Below, one piece after another: positions 1 through 9,616 of a stretch of 64,000 nt of DNA (the first letter of the stretch is position 1; each line of letters starts with the position of its first letter). The translations under genes were made by a program, and so were the position numbers. Under the pieces are notes generated by a model. It had not been told where the DNA came from. It saw only the letters and a list, made by a program, of their open reading frames with translations, and did not search any database. Origin of the DNA: RI-153 sp963721725 (GTDB taxonomy: Bacteria > Chloroflexota > Anaerolineae > Caldilineales > Caldilineaceae); assembly GCA_963721725.1 (NCBI GenBank), contig CAVRLX010000016.1:434001-498000 (forward strand), written 5' to 3'.

Positions 1-9
1 ATTGTGACG

Positions 10-1290
10 TTAGGGCGTGGGGCGCAGTGTGGAAAAGTCGATCAAGGCATCCATGCCCCGGCTGTGGAAGAGATCGCGGGCCTGTTGGGCAGGGTTGCGG
101 CCTGTGGCAAGGCGGGTCCACAGCGGGGCAAGGTAGCGTTCTTCGCCATAACCGCGGGCGAGCAGCGCTGCCTGGGCCAAGGCCAATAACTGGCTGAGAA
201 AATTATCCGTGGGCTGCGGTGCGGCCAAGCCCTGCCGGATCGCCTGCGGCCAGTATGCGCGCAGCGCATCCCAGCCTCCATTGCCCAAGGCGCGCGCGAG
301 GAATGCCTCAATCTGAGGCGCAGCCTCCATCAGTCCCAAATAGAGCGCCGCTGCCACCATGCCATTGCCGGGCGGTTGCTGACAGGCTGGGCGCAATTCC
401 AGCGTGGCGTGGGCCACGCGCAGCCGGGCACTGTGCCAGATGTAATGGTCATGCAGCAAGAAATCAGCAAAGCCTGCGCCTTCGTCCATCACCTCGGCGA
501 AGAGGCGACCATCGGGCAGCAGCGCTTTATGCTCTCGGCGCAGCAGAGAGGGCAGGCGCGCCAGACCGGCCACAAAATCAGCCAGATCGGCGTAGGGCGC
601 GGCGGGCATGCCGTGGCGGTTGGCATAGGGGCCAGCCTCGGCCACGCCTTCACGCGCCGAACAGTAAGGGCTTTCCACCCCGCCATAAATCGGCGAATTG
701 CCACACAGCGCCACCACCACCGGGGCCATCATCAGCCCCAGGTTGAGCATCCGCACCAGTTCGGGGCGGGCCACGTCCACATGCAGTTGCTCCGACGCGG
801 TGACGGTGTACCAGAGCCAGTCGTCGCCCATGCTTTGCAGCAAGGCATGATAGCGCTGTTTGGGGGAAAGTAGCGAGAGCGAAGGCGGCGTCAGCGGATG
901 AACCCCATAGCCAAGCACACGCAGGTCCAATTGCGAAGCCGCCCACACCAAACGGTGGAGGGCGGCTTTGTGGACGGTTTCAAGTTCGACTAAATGGAGG
1001 CACGGGCGGGTGTTGATCTCAATCGTGCCGCGGCCCACCTCCAACGCATAGCCGTATTCCGCACCTTCCAGCCCCACGGTCATGGCTTGGTTGACGGCAT
1101 CGAACTTGGGCTGCAAATCGCCCGCCGCCGCCAACAACGGCCACAACATCGACACATCCGCCGCCGCTCCGCTTGCCGTCACCACAGGGTATTCCGATTC
1201 TTGTCCCACGTGGCGCGGCCCAGCCAACTTTGCGGGGAAGGCCCTCTCGAATTCCGCAACCAGATCCCCGGTGGCAATAGGCTGCCCCAT
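10..1290 (-). CDS. GCS2-type glutamate-cysteine ligase family protein
   Basis: A 426-residue protein of the carboxylate-amine ligase GCS2 family, which joins glutamate to an amino compound using ATP. The start of the fold is visible as GQESEYPV (residues 29-36, with the paired acidic residues that bind metal-ATP), followed by the strand EVGRGTIEINTRP near residues 83-95 and a late TLELRPACQQ segment. The length suits the plant/actinobacterial type rather than E. coli GshA. It lies 21 bp downstream of the HAD gene on the same strand, so the two are probably cotranscribed. The true amine acceptor (cysteine or another amino acid) cannot be read from sequence; no glutathione synthetase or ergothioneine genes are nearby. 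Confidence 0.8.
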   Translation of the reverse strand: MGQPIATGDLVAEFERAFPAKLAGPRHVGQESEYPVVTASGAAADVSMLWPLLAAAGDLQPKFDAVNQAMTVGLEGAEYGYALEVGRGTIEINTRPCLHLVELETVHKAALHRLVWAASQLDLRVLGYGVHPLTPPSLSLLSPKQRYHALLQSMGDDWLWYTVTASEQLHVDVARPELVRMLNLGLMMAPVVVALCGNSPIYGGVESPYCSAREGVAEAGPYANRHGMPAAPYADLADFVAGLARLPSLLRREHKALLPDGRLFAEVMDEGAGFADFLLHDHYIWHSARLRVAHATLELRPACQQPPGNGMVAAALYLGLMEAAPQIEAFLARALGNGGWDALRAYWPQAIRQGLAAPQPTDNFLSQLLALAQAALLARGYGEERYLAPLWTRLATGRNPAQQARDLFHSRGMDALIDFSTLRPTP

Positions 1291-1311
1291 GATACCTGCT
1301 TTCTCCGTCCG

Positions 1312-2133
1312 CTACAGATAGGACGGATAGCGGTTAATCACGGGCAAGGTAGGCACCGAGAATGCCGACAGCCTGTCGATAATCATGGGCAGTTCGGCAT
1401 AGGAGCGACAGACGGCGTTGGCTTTCGTATAATCGCTGCCCCGGTCGCGAATGCCTGTGTAGAGAATAGACTTCATGCCCACAGCGAGTGGCCCTTCAAT
1501 GTCGTTGCTTTCCCGATCCCCAATGTGGACGATCTGCGGCGGCGCGGCTTCCAGCCCCAGCGCGGCCTGACGAAAGACGCGCGCTTCGGGTTTGGATGCG
1601 CCGATCTCGTCGGAAAAGATAAAGTAGCTAAAGTAGCTGAGGATGCCCTGGCGCTGGAGCAGATAGCGCAGCCCGCGCCCGGTGGTGTGGATGGTGTCGG
1701 AGATAATGCCCAGCCGATAGCGGGTGTAGAGGTATTCTAGCGTGCTGTGGATGCCCGGCGCGAAGTCTGGCTGAATGCGCACTTCCATGTCCTCAATCTC
1801 GCGCACCAGTTCGTCCACCTCGCGCATCATGCGCGCATATTTGCCCGGCTCTGGGCGCAGCCCCAAATATTCATAGGCATCGTACATGCGCGAGGCAATG
1901 CCTGGCGTCCAATGCTCTTTGTGCCAGCGGTCGCGAAAGCTCTCGTTGGCAAAGGCATAGGCTGCCTGCGCCTGGTCGGCGTCAATGTGCGGGTGGTTTT
2001 GGGTGACACGTTTAACGAAGAGTTGAATGCGGGCATCGGCTTTACTGGGCAGCCCCATCTGCTGGCGTTTCGGCTCATCAGAATCATCAATGGCAATCGT
2101 ATCCCAGAAATCGAAAGTAACTGCTTCTATCAT
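1312..2133 (-). CDS. HAD-superfamily hydrolase
   Basis: A 273-residue HAD phosphatase-like protein. Motif I is DFWDT at residues 8-12, with the nucleophile Asp8; the second Asp of the usual DxD is replaced by Trp, as in some haloacid-dehalogenase-like subgroups. Motif II is SDT (145-147), motif III Lys181 in GASKPE, and motif IV GDRESND (Asp206, Asp211). A large helical cap lies between residues 20 and 130. The ATG follows an AGGGGGC ribosome site. It is the first gene of a two-gene unit with the GCS2 ligase, preceded by a long hairpin-rich leader. The substrate is unknown. Confidence 0.8.
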   Translation of the reverse strand: MIEAVTFDFWDTIAIDDSDEPKRQQMGLPSKADARIQLFVKRVTQNHPHIDADQAQAAYAFANESFRDRWHKEHWTPGIASRMYDAYEYLGLRPEPGKYARMMREVDELVREIEDMEVRIQPDFAPGIHSTLEYLYTRYRLGIISDTIHTTGRGLRYLLQRQGILSYFSYFIFSDEIGASKPEARVFRQAALGLEAAPPQIVHIGDRESNDIEGPLAVGMKSILYTGIRDRGSDYTKANAVCRSYAELPMIIDRLSAFSVPTLPVINRYPSYL

Positions 2134-2229
2134 AGACGCCCCCTGGTCTCATCATCACAAATTCATGGGCACAGTCGTCAATGGCGCGGCATGAAAGCTT
2201 CATGTAAATTTGCGCAATCGTGTGTTCTG

Positions 2230-2324
2230 ATTTCACATCATTGTGAAATGAGGAGGCGGGAATCTCGCGATTCAAACCTGCTCAGGCTCCCATCCTTGGG
2301 AGCAAGTCGCCGGACGAGGGACTT
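2230..2324 (-). promoter_or_regulatory. hairpin-rich leader region upstream of the HAD gene (gene-free stretch 2134-2502)
   Basis: The 369 bp between the aminotransferase remnant and the HAD gene hold four perfect stems in a row: ATTTCACA/TGTGAAAT (2230-2249), GAATC/GATTC with a 4-base loop reading GCGA on the minus strand (2260-2273), GCTCCC/GGGAGC (2286-2303) and AAGTC/GACTT (2304-2324). On the minus strand this would be a structured 5' leader of the HAD-GCS2 unit. The outermost stem could instead be a protein operator. I recognise no known riboswitch consensus. Nothing else convincing is seen in the rest of the stretch. Confidence 0.35.
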
Positions 2325-2502
2325 CGGCAGAATTGTACAACGCTTGTATACTGCGCAGCCGCACACAAGGACATTATTCAAAGAAGACATTTTGCAAAGA
2401 AGCAGAAACTGTTCCTTTGCGGCCCTGCTCAGTGTATGCTCGTGGGGTGCTACAGGGTCAAGCAGCCGTCACTATAGCACTGCCCGGCAGTCAACGCAAA
2501 CG

Positions 2503-3634
2503 TCACAGGGCTGTCTGTTGGACTTCTGGCTGCAACATGCGCTGGCGTGTCTCAGGTTGGCAGAGTGCATCCAACAGCAGCCGATTTTCCGCTGGGCGCT
2601 GCACAGCGATGCGAATATACTCGGGCAGGCCAAACGATGTACAATCGCGCACCAACAACCGTTGGGCCAACAGGGCGGCGCGGGTGGCGGTGGCATTGCC
2701 CACAGGCAACAGAAAATAATTTGTTGATGTGGGCCGCGGGGCATAGCCATAGGCGCACAGTTCTTGCTGCATTTTCCACAGATCATGCCGTAACGTGGAG
2801 AGGGTTTGCCGACGCCACGCCAGTTCGGTCAGCGCCACTTCCCCGGCCACTTGCGCCAGCCCGTTGACATTCCACGGCGGTTGCACTTTTTGCAGACCTT
2901 CTACAATCAGCGGCGACGCCAGCAGATAGCCCAGACGCAGCCCGCCCAGCGAGAAATCTTTGGTCATGGAATGGAGCACAATCAGCCCGCCTTCCATCAC
3001 CCACTGGCTGGCGCTCCATTCTTCGTCCGTGAAGGCGCTATAGGCTTCGTCCACCACCCACAGCGCCTGCGGAGCCGCCGAATGTAATTCGCGCAACTTC
3101 CTCCAACGAAAGGTATTCGCCCGTGGGGTTGTTGGGATTGCAGAGAAAGACCATCCACGGGGAGGCGGCCTTCAACGCGTCATAGGTCTGGGCAAACGAG
3201 ATCTCCGCCGGGCTATAATGACCGGGCGCAATGCGTTGCCAGCCAGGCAGCACCAATTCTGTGGGATGGCCGCCTGCCATGATCACGCCGTCGGCATATT
3301 CGCTGAACGTGGGGCCGAGGATGGCGACCTGTTTGTTGGTGGCAAAGTGTTGGGCAATCAGCCAGATCAGGTCGGCGGTGCCATTGCCCACCAGCACGGC
3401 GTTCATGGGCAGATCATGGTGGCGGGCCAGTTTCTGGCGCAGCGAAAGCACGAGGCTATCGGGATAACGGGCGACGGTCTCCCGGTTGACATAGGCGCGC
3501 ACCGTCTCCACCACCGAGGGCGGCGGGCCATAGGGGTTAATATTGGACGAAAAATAGAGGACATCGTCGAATGTAAGCCCTAGATTTGCCAGTTCAGCAT
3601 AGTCTGGCGTACCGTGTATGGATATTGATGGCAT
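2503..3634 (-). pseudogene. class I/II PLP aminotransferase (HisC/CobD-like), frameshifted
   Basis: Two overlapping minus-strand frames together make one protein of about 377 residues. The upstream part (from ATG 3634) has SSNINPYGPP, VGNGTADLIWL and the substrate-binding CNPNNPTGEY. The downstream part has VVDEAYSAF (PLP Asp), SMTKDFSLGGLRLGY (Schiff-base Lys) and a C-terminal EYIRIAVQ segment. This is the histidinol-phosphate aminotransferase / threonine-phosphate decarboxylase family. The frame changes at about 3090-3096 within GTTGCGCGAATTA. Restoring one CG there gives a smooth EEVARELH join, so a 2-base loss (or 1-base gain) explains it. All catalytic residues survive, so an assembly indel is as likely as real inactivation. 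No other cob or his genes are nearby. Confidence 0.75.
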
Positions 3635-3726
3635 AATGCCTCCCTATGGAAAAAGTCGCGCTTGCGATTACACTATAGCACAGTCGCAAGATTCCCAGTG
3701 AGCCTATTTTCGATTGGATAATCTCA

Positions 3727-4239
3727 ATGACAATTGCCCTCACTCCAGACGATTTAGCCCACTTTTTGTGCGAAACCCAGATCGACGCACACCTTGTGCG
3801 CGAGATCGGCGATACGCCCACGGTTCCGGCGGCAGCGGCGGCTCTGGGCGTAGAGCCAGATCGCATTATCAAAACGCTGCTCTTTCTGGTCAACGATCCG
3901 CGGCAGCCAGCACAACCGCGGCAGCCCGTGGTGGTGATCAGCAACGGTGAGCGCCGTGTGGAAAAGCGCCCTCTGGCCGACTATTTTGGTGTGGGCAAGA
4001 ATCAGATTAAACTGGCCCCGCCAGATGTGGTGCTTGATCAACTGGGCTATCCGGCCGGCGGCGTGCCTCCGCTGGGCCACCGTCACCGCTTGCCTGTGGT
4101 GGTGGATGCCTCGATTGCCGCCTTTCCCGCCGAGACCACAGTCTACGGTGGCGGTGGTGATGATCACACCATGTTGGCGCTGCGTGTGGATGAACTCATG
4201 CGGCGCGTGGAGCCGGTGGCGGTGTTGGCGCTGAGCTAA
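3727..4239 (+). CDS. YbaK/EbsC-type aminoacyl-tRNA deacylase
   Basis: A 170-residue protein with the YbaK/prolyl-tRNA-synthetase editing-domain fold. These proteins hydrolyse mischarged aminoacyl-tRNAs in trans. Visible family features are PTVPAAAAALGVEPDRIIKTLLF near residues 33-55, the VVVISNGERRVEKRPLADYFG segment, and the conserved GYPAGGVPPLGH loop followed by VVDASI. The length is typical of the stand-alone domain. It is transcribed alone, diverging from the aminotransferase across about 90 bp. Which amino acid it edits cannot be decided from sequence. Confidence 0.85.
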   Translation: MTIALTPDDLAHFLCETQIDAHLVREIGDTPTVPAAAAALGVEPDRIIKTLLFLVNDPRQPAQPRQPVVVISNGERRVEKRPLADYFGVGKNQIKLAPPDVVLDQLGYPAGGVPPLGHRHRLPVVVDASIAAFPAETTVYGGGGDDHTMLALRVDELMRRVEPVAVLALS

Positions 4240-4388
4240 GACATATTGCGGATTCCGTGTCGGGTTTCTAGAATACGCAGTACGCAACACGCCTGCCAAG
4301 CGGAGAAACCATACTGCGGACGGCGGCAAGCTGTGATAGAAAGTAGGGATGTGCATGCCTTCAATGGTTACAAATAGATCGGTTGCCC

Positions 4389-5069
4389 ATGTCTGTGCTT
4401 GAAGCCCAACAGTTGACCAAAACCTATCAGATTGAAGCGCGTTCGATGACCGTGCTCGATGATGTTTCGTTTGCCATTGAACCGGGCCAGTTTGTGGTGA
4501 TCAAGGGCAGCAGCGGCAGCGGAAAATCAACGCTGCTCAGCCTGCTCTCAGGGCTGGATCAGCCCACGACGGGGCGGGTTTGGGTGCAAGGCGCAGATAT
4601 TACTGACCTCAGCGAAGATGATCTGGCCCCGCTACGCAACCAGACCATCGGCTTTGTTTTTCAATCGTTTCATCTGGTGCCCTCGCTCAACGCACTGGAA
4701 AACATTATGTTCCCTGCCGAACTTCGGGGCGAACAGCATGCACGCCAGCAAGCAGAAGCGCTGCTGGCCCGTGTAGGCTTACAAGGCCGCGCCAGCAACT
4801 ACCCGCATCAGCTTTCTGGCGGCGAAAAGCAGCGGGTTGCCATCTGCCGGGCGCTGATCAACAACCCGCAGATCCTCTTTGCCGACGAACCCACGGGCAA
4901 TCTTGATTCACAAAACGGCGACGCCATCCTTGCGCTGCTGCTCGATCTCCACCGCGAACGGCGCATGACGCTGGTCATGGTCACCCACAGCGACGCGATC
5001 GCCGGCATGGCCGAGCGCGTGATTACGCTCCACGACGGGCGGCTGGTTGGGGATGACCTTGCTCATTGA
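4389..5069 (+). CDS. ABC transporter ATP-binding protein (LolD/YbbA type)
   Basis: A 226-residue ATPase of the MacB/LolD/YbbA group, which powers FtsX-like permeases in export or envelope remodelling. Walker A is GSSGSGKST, the signature is LSGGEKQRV, and Walker B is ILFADEPTGNLDS, followed by the H-loop VTHSD. The ATG at 4389 starts right at the first beta strand; an upstream in-frame TTG at 4383 would add only two residues. Its natural partner is the FtsX-type permease at 6517-9037. The two are separated by about 1.4 kb of toxin-antitoxin-like and transposase sequence, which looks like a later insertion into a two-gene operon. Confidence 0.92.
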   Translation: MSVLEAQQLTKTYQIEARSMTVLDDVSFAIEPGQFVVIKGSSGSGKSTLLSLLSGLDQPTTGRVWVQGADITDLSEDDLAPLRNQTIGFVFQSFHLVPSLNALENIMFPAELRGEQHARQQAEALLARVGLQGRASNYPHQLSGGEKQRVAICRALINNPQILFADEPTGNLDSQNGDAILALLLDLHRERRMTLVMVTHSDAIAGMAERVITLHDGRLVGDDLAH

Positions 5070-5088
5070 ATGGATAGAGAAGGCGCAG

Positions 5089-5313
5089 ATGATGGTTGAA
5101 GTACAACTGCATGAGCGGACCAAAGAGCTGCTTGCCGATGCTGCGTTGGGCGAGCAGAGCATGGACACTACGATTCGTCGTTTGTTAGAAGCCGAATATC
5201 TTCGCCAACTTGCCCGTTATCAGCGCGCCAAACAGATGCTGTCTCTAACATATGCCATGACCTTTGAAGAATTTACGGATGGTCGTGTGGTCAAAGAACG
5301 GGGATATTCCTAG
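5089..5313 (+). CDS. small antitoxin-like protein
   Basis: A 74-residue protein starting at ATGATG after AGAAGG. The N-terminal MMVEVQLHERTKELL... looks like a short ribbon-helix-helix-like DNA-binding segment, and TIRRLLEAEYLRQLARYQRA is a strong amphipathic helix. The C-terminal MTFEEFTDGRVVKERGYS resembles the tail of small antitoxins of chromosomal toxin-antitoxin pairs. It begins 19 bp after the ABC ATPase stop and is followed at 19 bp by another small frame, giving the usual two-gene spacing. The TAG stop at 5311 is followed in frame by EVEQDAMNW, so the original protein may have been longer. The family assignment is by resemblance only. Confidence 0.55.
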   Translation: MMVEVQLHERTKELLADAALGEQSMDTTIRRLLEAEYLRQLARYQRAKQMLSLTYAMTFEEFTDGRVVKERGYS

Positions 5314-5331
5314 GAAGTGGAACAGGATGCT

Positions 5332-5496
5332 ATGAATTGGAAATCGCTGACGGATCAGGCGTTATCCATCCGACTTCACATTCGCCCAGGGCTGTTTGTC
5401 CACATTTTCTATAGCGAACGAAGTCATTCACTCTATTTTGCTCTGGTAGAAGGAACCCGACGGCTGTTCGGCGTTGATCGTGAAAACAACGAGTAG
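5332..5496 (+). CDS. 54-residue toxin-like remnant ending at an in-frame TAG
   Basis: ATG at 5332 opens a 54-codon frame (MNWKSLTDQALSIRLHI..., then LFVHIFYSERSHSLYFALVEG and GVDRENNE) that stops at TAG 5494-5496. Past the TAG the same frame continues as HLHPYGADHEHH and stays open to about 5590. This would make sense if TAG replaced a Trp codon in a longer toxin partner of the preceding antitoxin-like gene. However, the region after 5500 also reads well as transposase in another frame, so the junction is uncertain. It is best regarded as the surviving front part of a toxin gene cut by the insertion. I do not recognise the family with certainty. Confidence 0.45.
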   Translation: MNWKSLTDQALSIRLHIRPGLFVHIFYSERSHSLYFALVEGTRRLFGVDRENNE

Positions 5497-5588
5497 CATC
5501 TACACCCCTACGGTGCGGACCACGAACACCATTCCCTTGCCGAGGGATTAACCCCTCATGGGAGCGACCTCACTACTACCATTCAGCC

Positions 5589-6473
5589 GTGACAGCTGTG
5601 CTCGTGACAGCGGACAAGAGTCGAGTCTATCCCCTGGAACCGGAGTTTATCCGGCCGCAAGACGGGGCGGAAAAGCAGGATTGTGAACGCACGGCAGCCA
5701 AACGCTGGGTGAAGCGCTGTGCCGCTCGCTTTGCCCCATGGCAGGCAACCCTCCTGGCCGATGACCTGCATTGCCACCAGCCGTTCTGTGCCTTGTTGCA
5801 GCAGCACAAGCTGAACTTCATTTTGGTCTGCAAGCCAGACTCTCACACAGCACTCTATGAAGAGGTTGCTTTGCTGGAGCGGGTCAACGCCGTCAAAAGC
5901 CTGACCACTCGCTGCTGGAACGGCCGTTTCCGTGAAGAGAGACACTATCGCTTTGTGAATCAGGTCCCCCTGCGGGCGGGGGCGGACTCGCTGTGCGTGA
6001 ACTGGTGTGAGGTCACGATTTATCGCACGGACACGGGCGAACGCATCTACTACAACACCTTTGCCACCAACTTCGCATTGACAGATGACACGGTTGAATC
6101 TGTTGTTCGCTCAGGCCGTGCCCGCTGGAAAGTCGAGAACGAGCACAACAACGTCCTCAAAAACTATGGGTACAATCTTGAGCACAACTACGGCCATGGC
6201 CACAAGTATCTCTCTGCCGTCCTGGTCACCCTCAACCTCCTCGCCTTTCTCATTCACACGATTCTCGACCAGACCCACTCCCTTTATGCCGCTATCCGAC
6301 AGGAACTCGGCACTCGCAAAACCTTCTTTGATGATATCCGGGCTCTCACTCGGTATCTATACTTCGACCATTGGGATGCCCTTCTTCATTTCATGGCTAC
6401 TCAACTCCATATCCACCTTGACCTGGCACTCTGTACTGACGTGTCTGGCCCGTGTGGAAACGCTCTTGCTTGA
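5589..6473 (+). mobile_element. transposase, N-terminally truncated
   Basis: About 295 residues of a DDE-type transposase (ISNCY/IS4-like). Recognisable blocks are YPLEPEFIRPQDGAEKQDCE, the central strand TLLADDLHCHQPF with an Asp pair, and the late RARWKVENEHNNVLKNYGYN with the last catalytic Glu, followed by GHGHKYLSAVLVTLNLLAFLIH. The GTG at 5589 is only the first usable codon: the same frame stays open back to 5484 (through PHYYHSAVTAVLV), but the front third of a normal transposase and the first catalytic Asp are missing. I see no terminal inverted repeats or target duplication. It sits between an ABC ATPase and its permease. Confidence 0.75.
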
Positions 6474-6516
6474 AAACAATTTGCTGTAATTCCTTCTCCT
6501 CTACTGTCAGGAAATT

Positions 6517-9037
6517 ATGCTTAACCCTCGCTTTATCCGCCGCCAACTTACGACAACTAAAAAGCAATCGGCTATCTTTGTGCTGTGTGTCATGCTGTCG
6601 ATGGTCTCGCTGGTCGCCTTGCGCGGCTTTGGCGATAGCATCAACCGGGCACTGCTCACCGATGCCAAAGAGTTGCAGGCCGCCGACATTATTGTCGAAT
6701 CGAACTTTGGCCTCTCCCAGTCGCTAACTGCCCAGCTCGACGAACTGGCGGCGGCGGGATCGGCTGAGGCAGCGCGTGTTCTGGGAATTTCTCACGGTGG
6801 TGCGCCTGCCCGCCCGCGAAGATACGCTGCTGGCCGACATCAAAGCCGTGGAGCCGGGCTATCCCTTTTATGGCGAAGTGCTGCTGGCGTCCGGGCGCGA
6901 TCTCGCTGCCGTGTTGACGCCGGGCAACGTGGTTGTGGAAGCGGCCTTGTTGGAGCGGCTGGGCGTGTCGGTAGGTGATACGCTGCTGATTGGGGCGGCG
7001 GCGTTGACCATTGCCGATGTGGTCACCTTTGAGCCGGATCGCCCGGTCAATTTTTTCGCGCTGGGACCGCGTATCTTCGTGGCCGCCGCCGATCTTGACG
7101 CGCTCGATCTGATCAAGCCGGGCAGCCGCGTCACCTATGTCACGCTGCTGCGTGTGGCCGATGAAAATCAACTAGATCGCATCGCCGCCCAACTGGTCGC
7201 CGCTCGCGACGTGGGCCAGGAGAGCATCCAGACCTATCTCACAGCCCCATCGGGGGTGCAGCGTTTCTTTGAAAACCTGCTTTTTTTTCTCAGCCTCGTG
7301 GCGATTTTCACCTTACTGCTGGCCGGGATCGGCATCCAGAGCGCGCTCACCGCCTTCCTGCGCGAACGCTATACCACCATCGCCGTTATCAAAACCCTGG
7401 GCGCAACCCGCCGCTTTGTCGCCATCCAGTTCTACACGATTGTGGCGATCTTGGGCGCTGTGGGCATCGGCCTGGGGTTGGCCCTGGGATTTCTGCTCCA
7501 ATGGGCGCTGCCCGCGCTGCTGGGCGATCTGTTGCCGCCCGATGTGCAACTCACGATTTCGCCGCGTGCGGTGATTGAAGGGCTGCTGCTCGGCGGCTTT
7601 GTGCTGGCGGCGTTTACCTTTATCCCGCTCTATCAACTGGGCGATCTACGCCCGCACTTCATCTTCCGCAAAGAGCCGATGCGCCTGAAACAGCCCTGGC
7701 CCTACGTCATGGCCGGGGCGCTGATTTTGATTGTGTTTGGCGGCATGGTCTATTGGCTGCTGCGCGAGGCGGACACCACGCTCTATTTTGTGGGTACAGT
7801 GCTGGGCCTGCTGCTGATCTCAGCCCTGCTCACCGAAGGAACACTGCGGCTGTTGCGACGGCTGCACATCCAACCGCTGCCTGCACGCCAGGCCTTGCGC
7901 GGACTCTTCCGCCCGCGCAACCCCACCCGTGCCATTATCATCACCCTGTCGGCGAGTTTAGCCGTGCTCTTTTGCCTCTTCCTCGTCGAGCAAACCCTGG
8001 ACGCCAGCTTTGTGGCCTCCTATCCCGACGATGCCCCCAACGTCTTTTTTCTCGACATTCAGCCCGATCAGGTGGCGGCGTTTTCGACGGCCTTGGGCGA
8101 AGAAACTTCGTTCTTTCCGGTAATCCGCGGCACCGTGACGGCCATCAACGGCGAACCGCGCCGCCCTCGAAATCCTGAAAATGAGCCAGACGATGCCGGG
8201 CCGGACACGGAAGCCCGCCGCGATTTTCAGTTTAACTTGACCTATCGAGACCAACTGCTGGATACCGAAGCGCTGGTGGCTGGCGACACTCTATTTGACC
8301 CAGCCGTGACCGTGCCCCAGGTCTCGATTCTCGACGAGATTATGGATTGGGCCGGCATCGCATTGGGCGATACGGTCACCTTTCGCATTCAGGGCGTGCC
8401 GCTAGATGCCCAAGTGACCAGCATCCGCACACGCGCCGCCGAATCCATTGAGCCATTTTTCAGCTTTGTCTTTCCCACAACGGTGTTGGGCAGCGCGCCA
8501 CAGACCATCTTCACCGCCCTGCGCGCCGATCCCGTCAGCGTGCCCGCCCTGCAAAACCGCATCGTGGCCCAGTTTCCCAACGTCAGCGTCATCGACGTCA
8601 GCGCCACCATCAATACCTTTGCCACCCTGGCCCGCCGCATCACACGGGTGATCCGCTTTTTTACCGTTTTCAGCATTGTGGCCGGGCTGCTGATTGTGGT
8701 CAGTGCCGTCTTTGCCACCCGGTTTGCCCGCATCCAAGAGGCTGCTTATTACAAGGTGTTGGGGGCGAAAGGCGAATTTGTCCTGCGCGTCTTTACACTG
8801 GAAAATCTCTTTTTGGGGCTGGTCAGCGCGCTGCTGGCGCTGGGCATGGCCCAGTTGGGAAGTTGGCTGATCAACACGCGCCTCTTTGATCTGGACTATC
8901 AACCCTTTTGGGGAGCCAGCGCGCTGATGATCGGCATTACCGTGCTGTTGGTGACGGGCGTGGGCATGGCGGCGTCGATCTCGATTCTGCGCGCCCGGCC
9001 CATCCACTTTTTACGCGAACAGGCTGAAGAGGAGTAA
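6517..9037 (+). pseudogene. FtsX/MacB-like ABC permease, frameshifted
   Basis: One permease of about 840 residues read in two frames. The first (ATG 6517) carries the N-terminal membrane helix (QSAIFVLCVMLSMVSLVALRG) and the start of the periplasmic domain. The second carries the rest: FtsX-type helices near GVQRFFENLLFFLSLVAIFTL, a central membrane block, a second extracytoplasmic domain, and a final FtsX unit ending in ARPIHFLREQAEEE. The organisation matches the YbbP group that pairs with YbbA-like ATPases. The frame changes at about 6770-6776 in GCAGCGCGTGTTC; adding one CG restores AARVFWEF. An assembly error is plausible because no domain is lost. Confidence 0.8.
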
Positions 9038-9040
9038 TTT

Positions 9041-9616
9041 GTGACCCACCCCTGCTCTGATCAACCAGCGCCCGGCGGGTTGACGGCGTTGATCGCCCAG
9101 ACCAGCGCCCTGGCGGCTGCGTATCCCATGAGTCGCCGTGGCACCCAGCGCTTTTTGTTAGCCTTTGCCGAGCGCTTCGCCTATATTCGCCCCCAGGATA
9201 TCTGGAACCCCTACCGCTTTCTCAGCCAGATGGAAGGCGCACCGCCGACGGAGTTGGGCATCACCGGTTTTCGGCAGTCGCTGCTCGACGATACCAACCC
9301 GGCGCGCCATTATGCTGCTTTTGTCTTTGTGGGCTATTGGCTGCCCAATGTGCTGGGACTGCTGATCATGTGGGCGTGGGAACTGGCGGGCTTTCTGCGC
9401 TATGGGCTAAACTGGAGCTACCCCGACGTGCGCAGCGGCTACATTGGCCTCTTTCACGGACGGTTGATCCGCCGCTACGGGCACACGATTTTGCCCGCGC
9501 TCATGGCTTGCGATCTCAGCGAGAGCGGGCGCTGGAGCCGGCTCTCTATCAACGGGCGCATGGTAATCCGTGAACAGCGCCACGCCCAATACCACTCACA
9601 AAGGAAGATGGCATGA
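9041..9616 (+). CDS. hypothetical protein with membrane segment
   Basis: A 191-residue protein beginning at GTG 3 bp after the permease stop and overlapping the next gene by 4 bp (ATGA), so it is part of the same transcript. The front half is soluble and rich in aromatic residues (RFAYIRPQDIWNPYRFLSQME). A hydrophobic stretch at FVGYWLPNVLGLLIMWAWELAGFL would span the membrane once. The tail has YPDVRSGYIGLFHGRLIRRYG and a basic C-terminus. I do not recognise the family. Position suggests an accessory of the ABC exporter or of the downstream deacetylase. Confidence 0.6.
   Translation: MTHPCSDQPAPGGLTALIAQTSALAAAYPMSRRGTQRFLLAFAERFAYIRPQDIWNPYRFLSQMEGAPPTELGITGFRQSLLDDTNPARHYAAFVFVGYWLPNVLGLLIMWAWELAGFLRYGLNWSYPDVRSGYIGLFHGRLIRRYGHTILPALMACDLSESGRWSRLSINGRMVIREQRHAQYHSQRKMA

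Noticed and set aside
2230..2324. Cobalamin or T-box riboswitch
   Set aside because: The conserved boxes of these classes are not found; only generic stems are visible.
1747..2727. Long plus-strand frame of 326 codons across the HAD gene and leader
   Set aside because: It runs antisense through the HAD gene, has many Arg/His/Cys residues typical of shadow frames, and shows no family similarity.
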